Shown: piece after piece, positions 1-9,119 of the stretch
Position numbering within the stretch: the first letter of the stretch is position 1
Layout of the letters: each line of letters begins with the position of its first letter
Made by a program: the position numbers and the translations under genes
Notes under the pieces: generated by a model
Told to the model about the DNA's origin: nothing
What the model saw: the letters and a program-made list of their open reading frames with translations, nothing else
The model's database searches: none
Source: an uncultured Bacteroidales bacterium
GTDB lineage: Bacteria; Bacteroidota; Bacteroidia; Bacteroidales; Muribaculaceae
NCBI GenBank assembly: GCA_902760865.1
Contig: CACWID010000001.1
Span: 1-64,000 of the forward strand
DNA length: 64,000 nt
Reading direction: 5' to 3'

Positions 1-85
1 TTAACACACTGTATCAGAGATTGTTAAGAAAAATCGGTTAACTCAATTTAGGCGCAAAAATCCCAAAATTAACATTTTTGCATAG

Positions 86-93
86 TAATTTCG
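86..93 (+). promoter_or_regulatory. possible -7 promoter element
   Basis: TAATTTCG lies 28 nt before the likely ATG of the first small gene and resembles the Bacteroidetes -7 box TAnnTTTG. The same octamer occurs in the better-supported promoter before frr in this window. No convincing -33 TTTG is found 20 nt upstream, so support is weak. Confidence 0.3.
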
Positions 94-120
94 CAAGCGT
101 TTTTTCTAATGATAAATTGT

Positions 121-476
121 ATGAAAAAGATTTTATTTGCATTTATTTTTTTATTGACTTCATCTGTTGTTTTTGCTGATGGAGGCGCGAATTCTATAGA
201 AGTCTTTCACTACCCATTTCCTAGGCAAAATCGTGGTGGAGTTGTTCTGCCTGTTGTGGATTACTCACCTAACGATAATTCTTTATCAATAGAGCTTGAA
301 TCTGAGATTTCATATGAGCTAAAATTAAAAGATTTTTCGGAACAACTTGGTACTCTGGACCAGTCAATACAAACGGTACACCTATAGATTATTATATGAA
401 TTTGCAGCCAAACAATACATATATAATATCAATCTCGTGTTCGAACGATTTGTTCTACGGTGTTCTCGTGTTATAA
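121..476 (+). pseudogene. DUF3244-like small secreted protein, frameshifted
   Basis: Encodes a signal peptide (MKKILFAFIFLLTSS) and then a short beta-rich region like the small secreted DUF3244 proteins of Bacteroidales, whose function is unknown. The ATG at 121 is preferred to the one at 109 because it begins the lysine-then-hydrophobic signal sequence. The opening frame stops at 387. The expected family ending resumes in another frame from about 342 (TTWYSGPVNTNG) and runs to a TAA at 474-476. Adding one T to the T run at 333-337 would restore one reading frame (DFFGTTWYSG). So the gene is either broken by a single-base deletion, phase-variable, or a sequencing artefact. Family assignment is by pattern only. 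Confidence 0.5.
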
Positions 477-547
477 TACATAGATTTTATTAGATTGAAA
501 CATAATTTTAAAGAATTATCTTATAAACATTTTTAATTATTAATGCA

Positions 548-1483
548 ATGAATAAAACATTAATTATTGTATCAATTTTCACTTTTGTACTTAGTCTGAT
601 GGCATGTAACAATGCCGACGAGCCTCAGTTCAGTTCAGCAGATGAATTGAACGGTCAAGAAACATTTATAGCCGTTTACAAAGGTAAGAGTTACATAGTA
701 GGGGTGAAGGAATTAAATGATAGTGTTATTTATCAAAACGAATCTTTTGATAAGATCTATCGTGAGAATCTTTCCAAGAACTCCCATTTGGCTATGTTAG
801 CTTACAAAAATGTATACGGTCAAGATATTATTGAATATTTTGATAAAGAGGAAGAATTGTGGAAGGAGTACTCAATTAACAGATTGATGACGGATAATGA
901 TACGACTAATGGTAATAATCGAAATAATGGCCCGGGTAGGATAATTGACCACATTCTAATTCCTGAGGGCGCGACTTTGATAGGCCGGGTAATACTATAT
1001 GATGATGTGAACTACAAAGACAGGAGTTTAACAATAGACATGTCAACTACTCATAAGACTGAAATCTCAAGATTAAAAGATTCCTGCTATAAGTTTAATG
1101 ATAAAACATCTTCGATTAGAGTCTTTAATTTTATGGACCCCAGCCAAAATTATTATATTCTTATTAATAATGGCATATTCGATGAATTTCACGATAACAC
1201 ATACTTTGTGTGCGTGCCTGGTGGACATCTCAGAACATGCTTGATAAGCTTTGAAGATACAAATTTTAGCGGCAAAGTATTGTATTGTTTCTCAAGTTAT
1301 TCAAATCCCGCAGCGTCATATGACCCCTCGACAGCTTCGCATCAAGATTGGAATCTTAAAAAAATTGGTTGGAATGACAAAATTTCAGCGGTTAAGCTTG
1401 ATCTTTTCCAAATAGATGCGTTCAACTATGAATTTGAGATTATTGGTGAGAATGGAAAGGAGCCGCATGATGAAATCAATTAA
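548..1483 (+). CDS. lipoprotein with a beta/gamma-crystallin-like domain
   Basis: A 311-residue predicted lipoprotein with signal peptide and lipobox ending at Cys20 (LSLMAC). Residues about 30-110 are an uncharacterised region, followed by an Asn-rich linker (about 117-128). From about 145 the sequence reads like a beta/gamma-crystallin Greek-key pair. Each motif has an aromatic strand (ILYDDVNYKDRSL; ISFEDTNFSGKVL) and then a calcium-clamp-like motif: FNDKTSS at 183-189 fits the (N/D)(N/D)xx(S/T)S consensus exactly, while WNDKISA at 275-281 has lost the last Ser. In this family the motifs bind calcium. I infer an envelope or surface role. The gene overlaps the next lipoprotein gene, implying co-transcription. 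Confidence 0.65.
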   Translation: MNKTLIIVSIFTFVLSLMACNNADEPQFSSADELNGQETFIAVYKGKSYIVGVKELNDSVIYQNESFDKIYRENLSKNSHLAMLAYKNVYGQDIIEYFDKEEELWKEYSINRLMTDNDTTNGNNRNNGPGRIIDHILIPEGATLIGRVILYDDVNYKDRSLTIDMSTTHKTEISRLKDSCYKFNDKTSSIRVFNFMDPSQNYYILINNGIFDEFHDNTYFVCVPGGHLRTCLISFEDTNFSGKVLYCFSSYSNPAASYDPSTASHQDWNLKKIGWNDKISAVKLDLFQIDAFNYEFEIIGENGKEPHDEIN

Positions 1484-1898
1484 CAGATCGCTATATCTAG
1501 TGGTGTTTATTTGTTGTATGGTTTGCATCATGACACTTTTGTCGTGTGGTGATGATGAACCGATGAATATTCGTCAGTCTTGGTTTACAGGCACATATAC
1601 TTCTTATCCGTCTGGCGAAAGGCACCACAATCAATTATATATTACGTATAATGGAGACAGCCTATATGGTAAGACCGTGTACTTTGAATTGCCATTTGAG
1701 TCAGAAACAGCTTCTATCACATTAAGAGATATTATCCCTGGCGAGAATAAGGTTCAGATTGATGATGTCTTGCTGTCGGAAGCATCCGATGGAAAAGGTT
1801 ACCAGTTTGCGGGTAATTTTGTTACCAAGAGAAATAAGATGATACACTATAGTGGTTTGGTTGATTTAGGTGTATTATATTTAGATTTGACTGAATAA
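1467..1898 (+). CDS. putative small lipoprotein
   Basis: About 143 residues. The start is placed at the ATG ATG at 1467/1470 because it follows a GGAG ribosome-binding-like sequence and begins a lipoprotein signal peptide ending in LLSCG; the frame is open further upstream but only within the preceding gene. It overlaps the end of the crystallin-like lipoprotein gene by about 17 nt, so the two are probably translationally coupled. The mature part is beta-rich with alternating polar and hydrophobic residues and resembles the lipocalin-like small lipoproteins common in Bacteroidales, though I cannot name a family. It is followed by a hairpin terminator. Confidence 0.6.
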   Translation: MMKSINRSLYLVVFICCMVCIMTLLSCGDDEPMNIRQSWFTGTYTSYPSGERHHNQLYITYNGDSLYGKTVYFELPFESETASITLRDIIPGENKVQIDDVLLSEASDGKGYQFAGNFVTKRNKMIHYSGLVDLGVLYLDLTE

Positions 1899-1908
1899 AT
1901 CAATTAAT

Positions 1909-1940
1909 GGGGGTACTTCATTTATTATTCATGTACCCCC
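1909..1940 (+). terminator. intrinsic terminator-like hairpin
   Basis: GGGGGTAC (1909-1916) pairs perfectly with GTACCCCC (1933-1940) across a 16-nt AT-rich loop, followed by a T-rich stretch. It lies 10 nt after the small lipoprotein gene and 17 nt before the TonB receptor ATG, so it probably ends or attenuates the lipoprotein transcript. Confidence 0.6.
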
Positions 1941-1956
1941 TTCCTTGTTATTATAT

Positions 1957-4341
1957 ATGTTTCGAATCATAGTACTGGTACTTCTCTGCATATTTCCTTT
2001 TCGCTCTTATTCATTGGTTATTAACGGTGTTGTGCTTGATTACGATACCAAGAAACCATTGCAATCCGTTTCTGTGACCGACTCTATTTCAAAAAGAGGA
2101 GCGAAAACTGATGGATATGGTCGTTTTCAAATTGAGGTAGGACCAACCACAAGGATTCTTACTGTATCTTGTGTTGGATACAGAAGAATAGATTATGTAA
2201 TAGATTTTGATAAGGCATCACAAGAGATTCTCCTTCATATAGATAAAAAAGAGATAGATGAGGTGGTGATTATGGGTCGAATATCCTCGCCTACAAGTAA
2301 AGTATCTATGACTGATCTGGAAATCCGGCGAATTCCTGTCGTTTTTGGCGAAGCAGATGTAGTTAAGGCATTACAGTTACAGCCAGGCGTTTCACCTGGC
2401 ATAGAAGGATTTGCAGGATTCAATGTCCATGGTGGTGAAGATGATCAGAACCTATTCATTATTGACGGACACCCTGTTTACACGATTGGGCATCTCGGAG
2501 GGCTTTTTTCATCATTTAATGTCGAGGCCACTTCAAATTTAGACTTCTACAAGTCTTCTTTTCCGGCTCGTTACGGTGGAAGGGTATCGAGCGTTGTAGA
2601 TATCAAGACCAAGGATTGCAGTTTTGATAATTATTCTGGATCGCTCATGCTAGGATTGACATCCGGCAGTTTGTATCTTTCTGGTCCCATTTCAAAGAAC
2701 AAGCTTGCTTTTGCTCTTTCTGTGCGTCGCTCATGGCTTGATTTGCTATCTCGGCCTGTTCTATCGATTTATAATGCCAAGAGCAGCCACAATCCTAAAA
2801 ATGATGGAAGCTATTCGTTTATGGATGTTAATGGCAAAATAACCTATTGCCTTGGACGTATGGGTGCAATAAGTGCCTCTGTGTACTTTGCAACTGACCG
2901 ATTAACATTAAGGGAATGGGAAAAATCCATAAACAAAACAGATTGCAGCCTTATGTATGACAAGAGCAGATTACACTGGGGGAATCTGATTTCATCTATT
3001 GATTGGAAACACAAAGCGGCAGAAGATAAACTAAGCCTCCATTTCAGCTTATATAATACTCATTATTCATCATGGATGAAACGGGAAATCGAACATTCTC
3101 AGTGGTATCAAAACGATGATGAAATCCAAAAGGATAGTCTTTTTAGAATTGAGAAAAATGCTATAGATGACGTTGCCTTGAGCGGCGACCTTTGTTATAC
3201 AATATATGATAATATGATAATGAGAGCGGGTTTGTTTTATACCATGCACCATTATAGACCCATGCAAATACTATATGGCAATGAGACAAATACTATCGGT
3301 AATTCTTCCGTAATCAAAGCAAATGAATTTGGTGCTTACATTGAAGATGAGCTCATTCTGAAACAATTATCGTTGGATATTGGATTAAGAATCGCCGCCT
3401 TATATCAAAATAATTCAAAGTACCATGCGATAGAACCAAGATTCTCAGCATTGTATTCCGTGTCACCTACAATTGGTATCCAATTCGGCTATTCCCGTAT
3501 GTGCCAATTTTCGCAGCGGGTAAATGATAGTTATGTTAATTTACCAACCGATTTTTGGATTCCATCCACAAGCATATTTAAACCGCTAACGAGTGATCAA
3601 TTGACATTGGGAGCCAATTTGAATCTCGCCAAAGGGTGGCAATTAAGTACTGAGTTTTTTTACAAGTGGATGAGACAGCTTGTTGAGTATAAAGAAGGAT
3701 ATCAATATATGCCACATGCTACTGCCTGGGAAGATAAACTCACTTCTGGCAAAGGAAATGCATATGGTGTTGATATTATGATGAAGAAGACGATGGGAAA
3801 TATTACTGGAATGGTGGGATATGGCTTGTTGTGGAGCAAGCGCCAGTTTCCAGAATTGAATGGTGGTCATGATTTCCCTGCAAAATATGATAATCGTCAC
3901 AAATTAAATCTGTTTGTCACGAGTAAACTTAGAACTAATGTTGAATTAAACGCTGCATGGACATTTATGTCTGGAAACAGGCTAACTGTAGCCTTTGAGA
4001 ACTACCAGGACTTATTGTCAGCAGGGTTTAATTCTGATGTAGCACCAATTAATCCATACAGGGAAGAGATCGGTCTAGATTATTATAATTTTCGCAACAA
4101 TGTTCGTATGCCTGCTTATCATCGGTTGGATGTGGGTCTCAATTTCTATCGGCCTAAATCCAATGGAAGGATGGGGATCTGGAATGTAAGTGTTTATAAT
4201 GCTTATTGTCGCATGAATCCTATCTCGATTGAGAAAAACACAGATGTGCAAACGATGGATGGGAAACGATTAAAGCCACGCTTTCGCACACTTGCATTAT
4301 TCCCTATAATTCCATCTATATCATACACCTATAAGTTCTAA
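1957..4341 (+). CDS. TonB-dependent receptor with carboxypeptidase-like regulatory domain
   Basis: Outer-membrane active transporter of about 794 residues. The ATG at 1957 is chosen over the TTG at 1945. A signal peptide (MFRIIVLVLLCIFPF) is followed by a CarboxypepD_reg-like beta-sandwich (about 20-100, with VVLDYDTKKPLQSVSV), a plug domain (about 105-215, with NVHGGEDDQNLFIIDGHPVY), and a barrel ending in an aromatic C-terminus (SYTYKF), as expected for BAM-assembled proteins. It is shorter than SusC proteins and has no SusD partner. The DUF4249 lipoprotein gene starts 4 nt downstream, the usual pairing for this receptor class. The substrate cannot be told from sequence. Confidence 0.85.
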   Translation: MFRIIVLVLLCIFPFRSYSLVINGVVLDYDTKKPLQSVSVTDSISKRGAKTDGYGRFQIEVGPTTRILTVSCVGYRRIDYVIDFDKASQEILLHIDKKEIDEVVIMGRISSPTSKVSMTDLEIRRIPVVFGEADVVKALQLQPGVSPGIEGFAGFNVHGGEDDQNLFIIDGHPVYTIGHLGGLFSSFNVEATSNLDFYKSSFPARYGGRVSSVVDIKTKDCSFDNYSGSLMLGLTSGSLYLSGPISKNKLAFALSVRRSWLDLLSRPVLSIYNAKSSHNPKNDGSYSFMDVNGKITYCLGRMGAISASVYFATDRLTLREWEKSINKTDCSLMYDKSRLHWGNLISSIDWKHKAAEDKLSLHFSLYNTHYSSWMKREIEHSQWYQNDDEIQKDSLFRIEKNAIDDVALSGDLCYTIYDNMIMRAGLFYTMHHYRPMQILYGNETNTIGNSSVIKANEFGAYIEDELILKQLSLDIGLRIAALYQNNSKYHAIEPRFSALYSVSPTIGIQFGYSRMCQFSQRVNDSYVNLPTDFWIPSTSIFKPLTSDQLTLGANLNLAKGWQLSTEFFYKWMRQLVEYKEGYQYMPHATAWEDKLTSGKGNAYGVDIMMKKTMGNITGMVGYGLLWSKRQFPELNGGHDFPAKYDNRHKLNLFVTSKLRTNVELNAAWTFMSGNRLTVAFENYQDLLSAGFNSDVAPINPYREEIGLDYYNFRNNVRMPAYHRLDVGLNFYRPKSNGRMGIWNVSVYNAYCRMNPISIEKNTDVQTMDGKRLKPRFRTLALFPIIPSISYTYKF

Positions 4342-4345
4342 CAAT

Positions 4346-5326
4346 ATGAAACTCAAATATAATCTTATTGCCGCAATGAGTCTTTTCTGTCTGTCATCAT
4401 GTTATCAAGACGTTGAATTAAACCACGTTGTTAATCCATCCTTGGTTATCAATGCTGCGGTTAGTGCAGATACAATTGTCATGGCTAGCATATCGCAGAC
4501 AGTGCCGTTTACTGATTCCAGAGACGTTCATCCCATACTGGATGACGCAGAAGTTGGTTTGTATGTTAATGGGGAGTATGTTAATAATATGATATGGCAT
4601 AAGAATGAAACTTCTGCTAGTGGAATGTATTGTTCATCCTATTATCCTCAAAATGGTGATATTATTAAAATTGTCGCAAAACATGATAGTAGGCAGGCCT
4701 GGGCTGAGGACACAGTACCTGAAAAATGTATTATTAATAAGTTGGATGTCACATTTGACATTTTTGATGATAGTAATTCTGTTATATATGATGGAGAGCA
4801 TGTCATTCCAGGAAAAAAATATGTATTCACTTATCGAGTGACTTTTCATGATAATCCAAACAAGAAAAATTACTACTGTATAAGAATTGATAATAGCTTG
4901 GGTAATGTGAATGATATTGGAACTTTGGATTACTCGAGCGATCCTGTATTTATAGCTCAAAGTCAGGCATTAAATGGAATTAATATGGACAAATCTATCT
5001 TAGGGCAAGGAGGACGCACTTTCTCTGATGACATGTTTCAGGGCCAGAGCTATACTATGACCATAAAGGAAGAGGAATCTATTTCTTTCTATGATTATCG
5101 TTCCAATCTTCCTCGACGCATCATGTTATACTCCCTTTCAGAGTCTTATTATAAATATCTTTCGGGCTTACTCAATGACGAGAGTGGTAATTCAGTAACC
5201 GAGTCTCTTATGTCTTTCGGTTTCAAAGAACCAGTCCGTCATTTTAGTAATGTTGTTTCTGGAACCGGCATCTTGGGTTGCTTCCAGATGGATACTTATG
5301 TAATAGACCTGAATTCGGTGCAATAG
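4346..5326 (+). CDS. DUF4249 family lipoprotein
   Basis: 326-residue lipoprotein with lipobox SLFCLSSC. The N-terminal mature region (VNPSLVINAAVSADTIVMASIS, then a block with VGLYVNG) matches the start of DUF4249 proteins, which in Bacteroidetes are encoded beside TonB-dependent receptors and are presumed surface-exposed substrate-capture partners. The start lies 4 nt after the receptor stop, so the two genes form an operon. The function is inferred from pairing; no substrate is evident. Confidence 0.75.
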   Translation: MKLKYNLIAAMSLFCLSSCYQDVELNHVVNPSLVINAAVSADTIVMASISQTVPFTDSRDVHPILDDAEVGLYVNGEYVNNMIWHKNETSASGMYCSSYYPQNGDIIKIVAKHDSRQAWAEDTVPEKCIINKLDVTFDIFDDSNSVIYDGEHVIPGKKYVFTYRVTFHDNPNKKNYYCIRIDNSLGNVNDIGTLDYSSDPVFIAQSQALNGINMDKSILGQGGRTFSDDMFQGQSYTMTIKEEESISFYDYRSNLPRRIMLYSLSESYYKYLSGLLNDESGNSVTESLMSFGFKEPVRHFSNVVSGTGILGCFQMDTYVIDLNSVQ

Positions 5327-5765
5327 TGAAATGAATAATGATTGAATTTGTCAATTAGTTGTCCATCACATTCAGGTTGTGAAATCATGTCTGATTACGA
5401 CAAAATCTCAAATGTCATCAAAAAAAGCCTGTTTTCTATAATTCCCAGACGATAGAAATAAAACTTTTTAAACAATACAATCATATTATAAAATAAGAAT
5501 TTTGTCAGAATCAGACTTTAAATAATCCTCAAGATATGATGTAATCTTCCTGTACAGCATAGAATTTACACTTTTCAAATATTTTTTGCAGTAAAAAACT
5601 ACACTTTTCAAATAAAACTGCCAAGAAAAGATCATAAAAAAGATAGTGAATATTTGCAGGTAACACCCAATTTCACAATATTATTCTATTATCAAGGCCT
5701 TATTTTACAAATTGTACAAGCAATCAATACCTTGTTTAACGGTTCTGTCATCATTACAAAAACAT
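5327..5765. other. AT-rich intergenic region, left side of the mobile element
   Basis: 439 nt with no convincing gene. A 62-codon open frame at 5654-5842 (+) runs into the convergent gene and has no family features. The region contains a perfect 15-bp direct repeat (separate entry). The left boundary of the mobile element is expected here, because the next gene rightward is a typical mobile-element SLOG gene, but no duplicated attachment core was found by eye. Confidence 0.5.
5567..5614. repeat. 15-bp direct repeat pair near the element end
   Basis: TACACTTTTCAAATA occurs at 5567-5581 and again, identically, at 5600-5614, a 33-bp spacing (about three helical turns). The position just outside the first mobile-element gene makes integrase or excisionase arm-type binding sites a reasonable guess, but the sequence alone does not prove it. 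Confidence 0.55.
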
Positions 5766-6224
5766 TCATCGATGCCATGATTTTGATGACTGTTTCTCAT
5801 CATGTACTAAGGAAGTTACAGGTTTGTTTGGGTGTGATGTAAAAGAGGTTTTCAGATTCACTTCCTCCACGCCAGAGACCTCCAATCCTCTTCGCCTGGC
5901 AAAACTGATCATGTGAGCCGTGCCACGGCTTTTGCCGTCCCAAAATGCTATAAGGGCATCAGAGCCTCTTGCCATTTCTGCATTGCGTATCATTCCGGCA
6001 GCCTTGCCCAAGGCTCTCCATTTGGCAGGATGAAGCTCAACGGTTAGCCCTTGTTCCTTGGCAAACCTCTCACCCAATATATCAGCGCCTTGAGCATGTC
6101 CGGACACAATGATGACCCGGTGTGCCCTCAATTTCTCTTGAAGCAGGGAAAGGCAATGCTCCCTCAGCAACTCGTAGTTACTGAAGGAGCGGCTGCCAGC
6201 TATGATAACCCGATAATCGTCCAT
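5766..6224 (-). CDS. DUF2493 / YspA-type SLOG family protein
   Basis: 152 residues. The N-terminus (RVIIAGSRSFSNYELL) and the following VSGHAQGAD block are the nucleotide-binding loops of the SLOG Rossmann-like superfamily (DUF2493, YspA/YpsA-related); the middle HPAKW and NAEMARGSDALIAFWDG segments also fit. SLOG proteins are thought to bind nucleotide-derived ligands, and DUF2493 members are common on plasmids and integrative elements, where their job is unsettled. The ATG directly follows the OmpA-like gene (its stop at 6225), so it is probably the last gene of that transcript. The C-terminal 30 residues are polar and unconserved-looking. Confidence 0.75.
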   Translation of the reverse strand: MDDYRVIIAGSRSFSNYELLREHCLSLLQEKLRAHRVIIVSGHAQGADILGERFAKEQGLTVELHPAKWRALGKAAGMIRNAEMARGSDALIAFWDGKSRGTAHMISFARRRGLEVSGVEEVNLKTSFTSHPNKPVTSLVHDEKQSSKSWHR

Positions 6225-7574
6225 TTAATTTGTCGGTTGTTCGTCGTCAATTTCCAGATAGAGTGACACTCTGCTATATCTGTTATCTTTCGGGTTGCTG
6301 AACTCCTGTATGCCCCCAAGTGAAACGCCTTTCATCCTATCTGATGGCACACCGCGTTTTGACAGCTCCTTAGCTATGAACCTAGCGCGCTCTTTGCTTA
6401 ATTCAGAATTGACATTCTCAGACCCCGTTGCACTGTCGGCTGCACCCGCAATATGTACCTTGAGATTATGCTCGATAGCCACCTTTGCCAGTTCGTCCAG
6501 GTTTATCAATTGGGAATTATCTGTCAACTTAGCTTTGCCCAGCTCAAAGAAGAAGTATATGGGTATGTTCAATACATTCGGTTTGTCTTGTAATGAGAAA
6601 GGCAGGGCGTATTCATTCATTCCCTTCATGCGAGAACGCAGTGAAAGCAGGCCTTTGTAATTGTTCTTGGCATTACCTCCGCCATTGTTATCAAACAGAT
6701 AGCCATACTTATCAAGCAGTCCTTCAATCTCCAGAATCTTTTTCAGTTCATCCAACGTCTTTCGGTCGATATTGCGTTGGTCACGAAGATGCTTGTTGGA
6801 TTGTTCCAGCCGTTCAACGTAGGCAAGCAGGTTGTAGTTCTGATTGATGTAAGGATTTGCATCAATGGCATGGTTCCATCGTGGCATTCCCAAGTTGAAT
6901 CCGATGCCAAGTGTCAAAGACGGCATGTTATCGCATAGCTTTCCACGTGAGCCATAGCCGTCGAAATCTCGGAACGTAGTAAAATTCCCCAATTCCCCGG
7001 ACAGGTAGAATCGTTCCCCGAAATGGTATCGCGCATGGATGCCATAGGTAAGGGCAAACAAATAGTTCCGATCCTTGCTACCGTCCACACAGAACTGGTC
7101 AGCGCCATGAACGAGCCCTGCACCTATAAAAGGAGCAAAGTCAAACTTGGGCAAGCGTTCCGATGGCTGTCGGAACAAGTTGGCGACGTTATACATCAGG
7201 TCAGCATGTCCCAACTGGTAGTCAGCCATGTCAAGGTTACTGTTCTTGTACTTAAATCCCTGAAAAGCTAACCGCACACCAACAGCAGGTGTGATCCATT
7301 TGCCTACATAGGCATTGAATGAAGGCATGATGCGGTCGAACAGGTCGCCACATCCTATCGGGTTCCCAATGAATGCCGATGCACCACCTTGGGCACCAAC
7401 AAACCAGTGCTGACTCGCTTTACTCAGCTGTACATAGTCAGTCGTCAGTGTCGGGGTCAGACGATGTAAATCCGGGTTGTCAACTGTGACCCATTGAAGG
7501 CTGTCAATCATACTTGCATGGACGCTTGTCGCCATTGACAATGCCAAAAGTGAAATCAGAATATTTTTCTTCAT
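6225..7574 (-). CDS. OmpA-family outer-membrane protein
   Basis: 449 residues from the ATG at 7574, which begins a clear signal peptide (MKKNILISLLALSMATSVHA). An upstream in-frame extension overlaps the relaxase gene and encodes only Asn/Ser/Ile repeats, so it is rejected. Residues about 40-230 look like an 8-stranded barrel (aromatic, Gly-rich strands such as FAPFIGAGLVHGADQF). A coiled-coil segment follows, and then a C-terminal OmpA domain (about 330-445) with the peptidoglycan-binding signature region VNSELSKERARFIAKEL and a final RVSLYLE strand. It probably links outer membrane to peptidoglycan. It sits in the relaxase operon, an unusual cargo for a small mobilizable element. Confidence 0.8.
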   Translation of the reverse strand: MKKNILISLLALSMATSVHASMIDSLQWVTVDNPDLHRLTPTLTTDYVQLSKASQHWFVGAQGGASAFIGNPIGCGDLFDRIMPSFNAYVGKWITPAVGVRLAFQGFKYKNSNLDMADYQLGHADLMYNVANLFRQPSERLPKFDFAPFIGAGLVHGADQFCVDGSKDRNYLFALTYGIHARYHFGERFYLSGELGNFTTFRDFDGYGSRGKLCDNMPSLTLGIGFNLGMPRWNHAIDANPYINQNYNLLAYVERLEQSNKHLRDQRNIDRKTLDELKKILEIEGLLDKYGYLFDNNGGGNAKNNYKGLLSLRSRMKGMNEYALPFSLQDKPNVLNIPIYFFFELGKAKLTDNSQLINLDELAKVAIEHNLKVHIAGAADSATGSENVNSELSKERARFIAKELSKRGVPSDRMKGVSLGGIQEFSNPKDNRYSRVSLYLEIDDEQPTN

Positions 7575-7589
7575 GATGTAATTGATTTT

Positions 7590-7625
7590 GATATTACTAA
7601 TGTTACTGATGTTACTTGTATTACT
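7590..7625. repeat. four tandem 9-bp repeats before the OmpA-like gene
   Basis: Four 9-mers of the form NRTRTTACT lie end to end (GATATTACT, AATGTTACT, GATGTTACT, TGTATTACT), with a fifth degenerate unit after. They fall within the last codons of the relaxase region and just upstream of the OmpA-like start at 7574, so they lie in its leader. A 14-bp match in opposite orientation occurs before another element gene (10219-10232). Confidence 0.6.
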
Positions 7626-7636
7626 CATATTGATGG

Positions 7637-9091
7637 CTATCTGCCTCTTTTGATTTTTCGACCCGCTGGTCTGACCATTGCAGCTGCCTGTATGATGCAC
7701 CTCATCCACCAGCGCTCATCATCGTCCTCCTTGTCTCGTCCCCATCCAGACATATTACCGCTGCCTCCACCGCCACAAGATTCTGCATAGGTCGTGGCCT
7801 GACTGATGTAGTTGATGGCCAACAGAAGGGCGCAGTTGATGATATGTTGGGAATTGTTTCTGAGGTCAAAGAAGCCAGACTTATCTAAAATCTCATGTTG
7901 TTCCGCATTAAGGGTAGGCAAAAGAGGTTCCATCGAGGAAGCCACCATCTTATAATAAGTGGCATTGATGTTTGAGTGAACTATTTCAGCCCTTCTGTCG
8001 ATGTCATCTCCGATTGATTTAGACATTTCGCCATGCGCTCGCTTCAGTTTTTCAAGTTCCGTTTTGGCATTCGATAGTTCGGATTCCGTTTCGTCCAATA
8101 TCCTTTGCTTGTCCGCCATCTTCAGGTCGATGTCCTCCATCTGCTTGCGGAGCTCTTCCATGCGATTGGCCAACTGTTCCTTGTCCTGTCCATCCTCGCC
8201 AAGTTGCTGTGCGATAAGTCCTATTTCTTTGTTTATTTTTTCTTTCCGAATCTGTAAATTCGCTATCATCGTGGACAGCCCCTTCAGTTTGATCTCTGCT
8301 CTACGAATCTGCCTCTGTAATCCTTCCCTGGTGCTCTCCAGCTCCTGCACCTGGTTGATGAGATCACGCTTGTATTCCTCTGTCGAGCGATGCCTTGCGC
8401 CTGTTTCAGCCTTATTGCTGCCACGTTCAAGTCCCCAGTGACTGTTGACTTCCTCGTACAGTTCATTGTGAAGTCGTGTAAAAGTTGCTTTCTCTTCCAT
8501 GGGATTCTTCCCGAAAACGCTTGTCCATGAAATCCGATGGTTCATTTCGTCAATGGGAAGGACGGTACAGTGGCAATGAGGATTCGTTTCATCCAAATGA
8601 ACGTAGAAACTGACGATGTTATCCTCACCGAATTTTCGGGCAACAAAGCCATAGACTTCAGCCGCCCATGTCTCAATGTCCTTGGCTCTCGTCAGTTTTG
8701 AGTTATCCGCCCCTTTATTGAGATTTACGTCCTGCTCCCCGAACGCCATTTCCAACATGCGCCCTCTACTGCCGCCGAATATCATCTGAGCAAGGATCCG
8801 CTGCTTTCTGCGTGCCTTAGCCCTGGCGTTAGGATTTTTGATACCACATGAGTTGAGGATGTCTTTCATCCTCTCGTCAATGCTCTTGGACTTGTCTATC
8901 GGCTGGATCTTTCCTCCTTTTGTGACCTCGAAGTTCAGATGGGCACGAGTCGGGTCGTAATTGGCAAGGCTGTCTTTGGATTTTCTGTCCCAAAGGTTTT
9001 CTGACCAGTTGCGCTGCTGCTCGTTGCTTTCCAGTTTTGATATGCCATCCTTGTTCGGGCGCACATCCATTACTTGTTTATTTTCTGCCAT
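7637..9091 (-). CDS. MobV/Pre-type relaxase (mobilization protein)
   Basis: 484 residues. Nicks the element's origin of transfer and leads the single strand into a helper conjugation machine. Residues 165-174 (HLDETNPHCH) are the metal-binding HUH-type motif of the Pre/Mob (MobV) family, and the N-terminal 220 residues fit that nuclease domain. Residues about 235-365 are a long coiled coil, and the C-terminus is basic (GRKIKRGR). The final 24 codons lie within the upstream extension of the OmpA-like frame, and its stop is 63 nt before that gene's ATG. Upstream lies a repeat-rich candidate oriT, and no coupling protein or type IV secretion genes are visible. Confidence 0.85.
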   Translation of the reverse strand: MAENKQVMDVRPNKDGISKLESNEQQRNWSENLWDRKSKDSLANYDPTRAHLNFEVTKGGKIQPIDKSKSIDERMKDILNSCGIKNPNARAKARRKQRILAQMIFGGSRGRMLEMAFGEQDVNLNKGADNSKLTRAKDIETWAAEVYGFVARKFGEDNIVSFYVHLDETNPHCHCTVLPIDEMNHRISWTSVFGKNPMEEKATFTRLHNELYEEVNSHWGLERGSNKAETGARHRSTEEYKRDLINQVQELESTREGLQRQIRRAEIKLKGLSTMIANLQIRKEKINKEIGLIAQQLGEDGQDKEQLANRMEELRKQMEDIDLKMADKQRILDETESELSNAKTELEKLKRAHGEMSKSIGDDIDRRAEIVHSNINATYYKMVASSMEPLLPTLNAEQHEILDKSGFFDLRNNSQHIINCALLLAINYISQATTYAESCGGGGSGNMSGWGRDKEDDDERWWMRCIIQAAAMVRPAGRKIKRGR

Positions 9092-9119
9092 TTTTTGTGT
9101 CTATTAATCACTTCTGCCT

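Noticed and set aside
5654-5842. 62-codon + strand open frame at the element left end
   Set aside because: No ribosome-binding-like site or family feature, and it runs into the convergent SLOG gene.
7575-7709. N-terminal extension of the OmpA-like gene
   Set aside because: It overlaps the relaxase gene and encodes the 9-bp repeat tract; the signal peptide begins at 7574.
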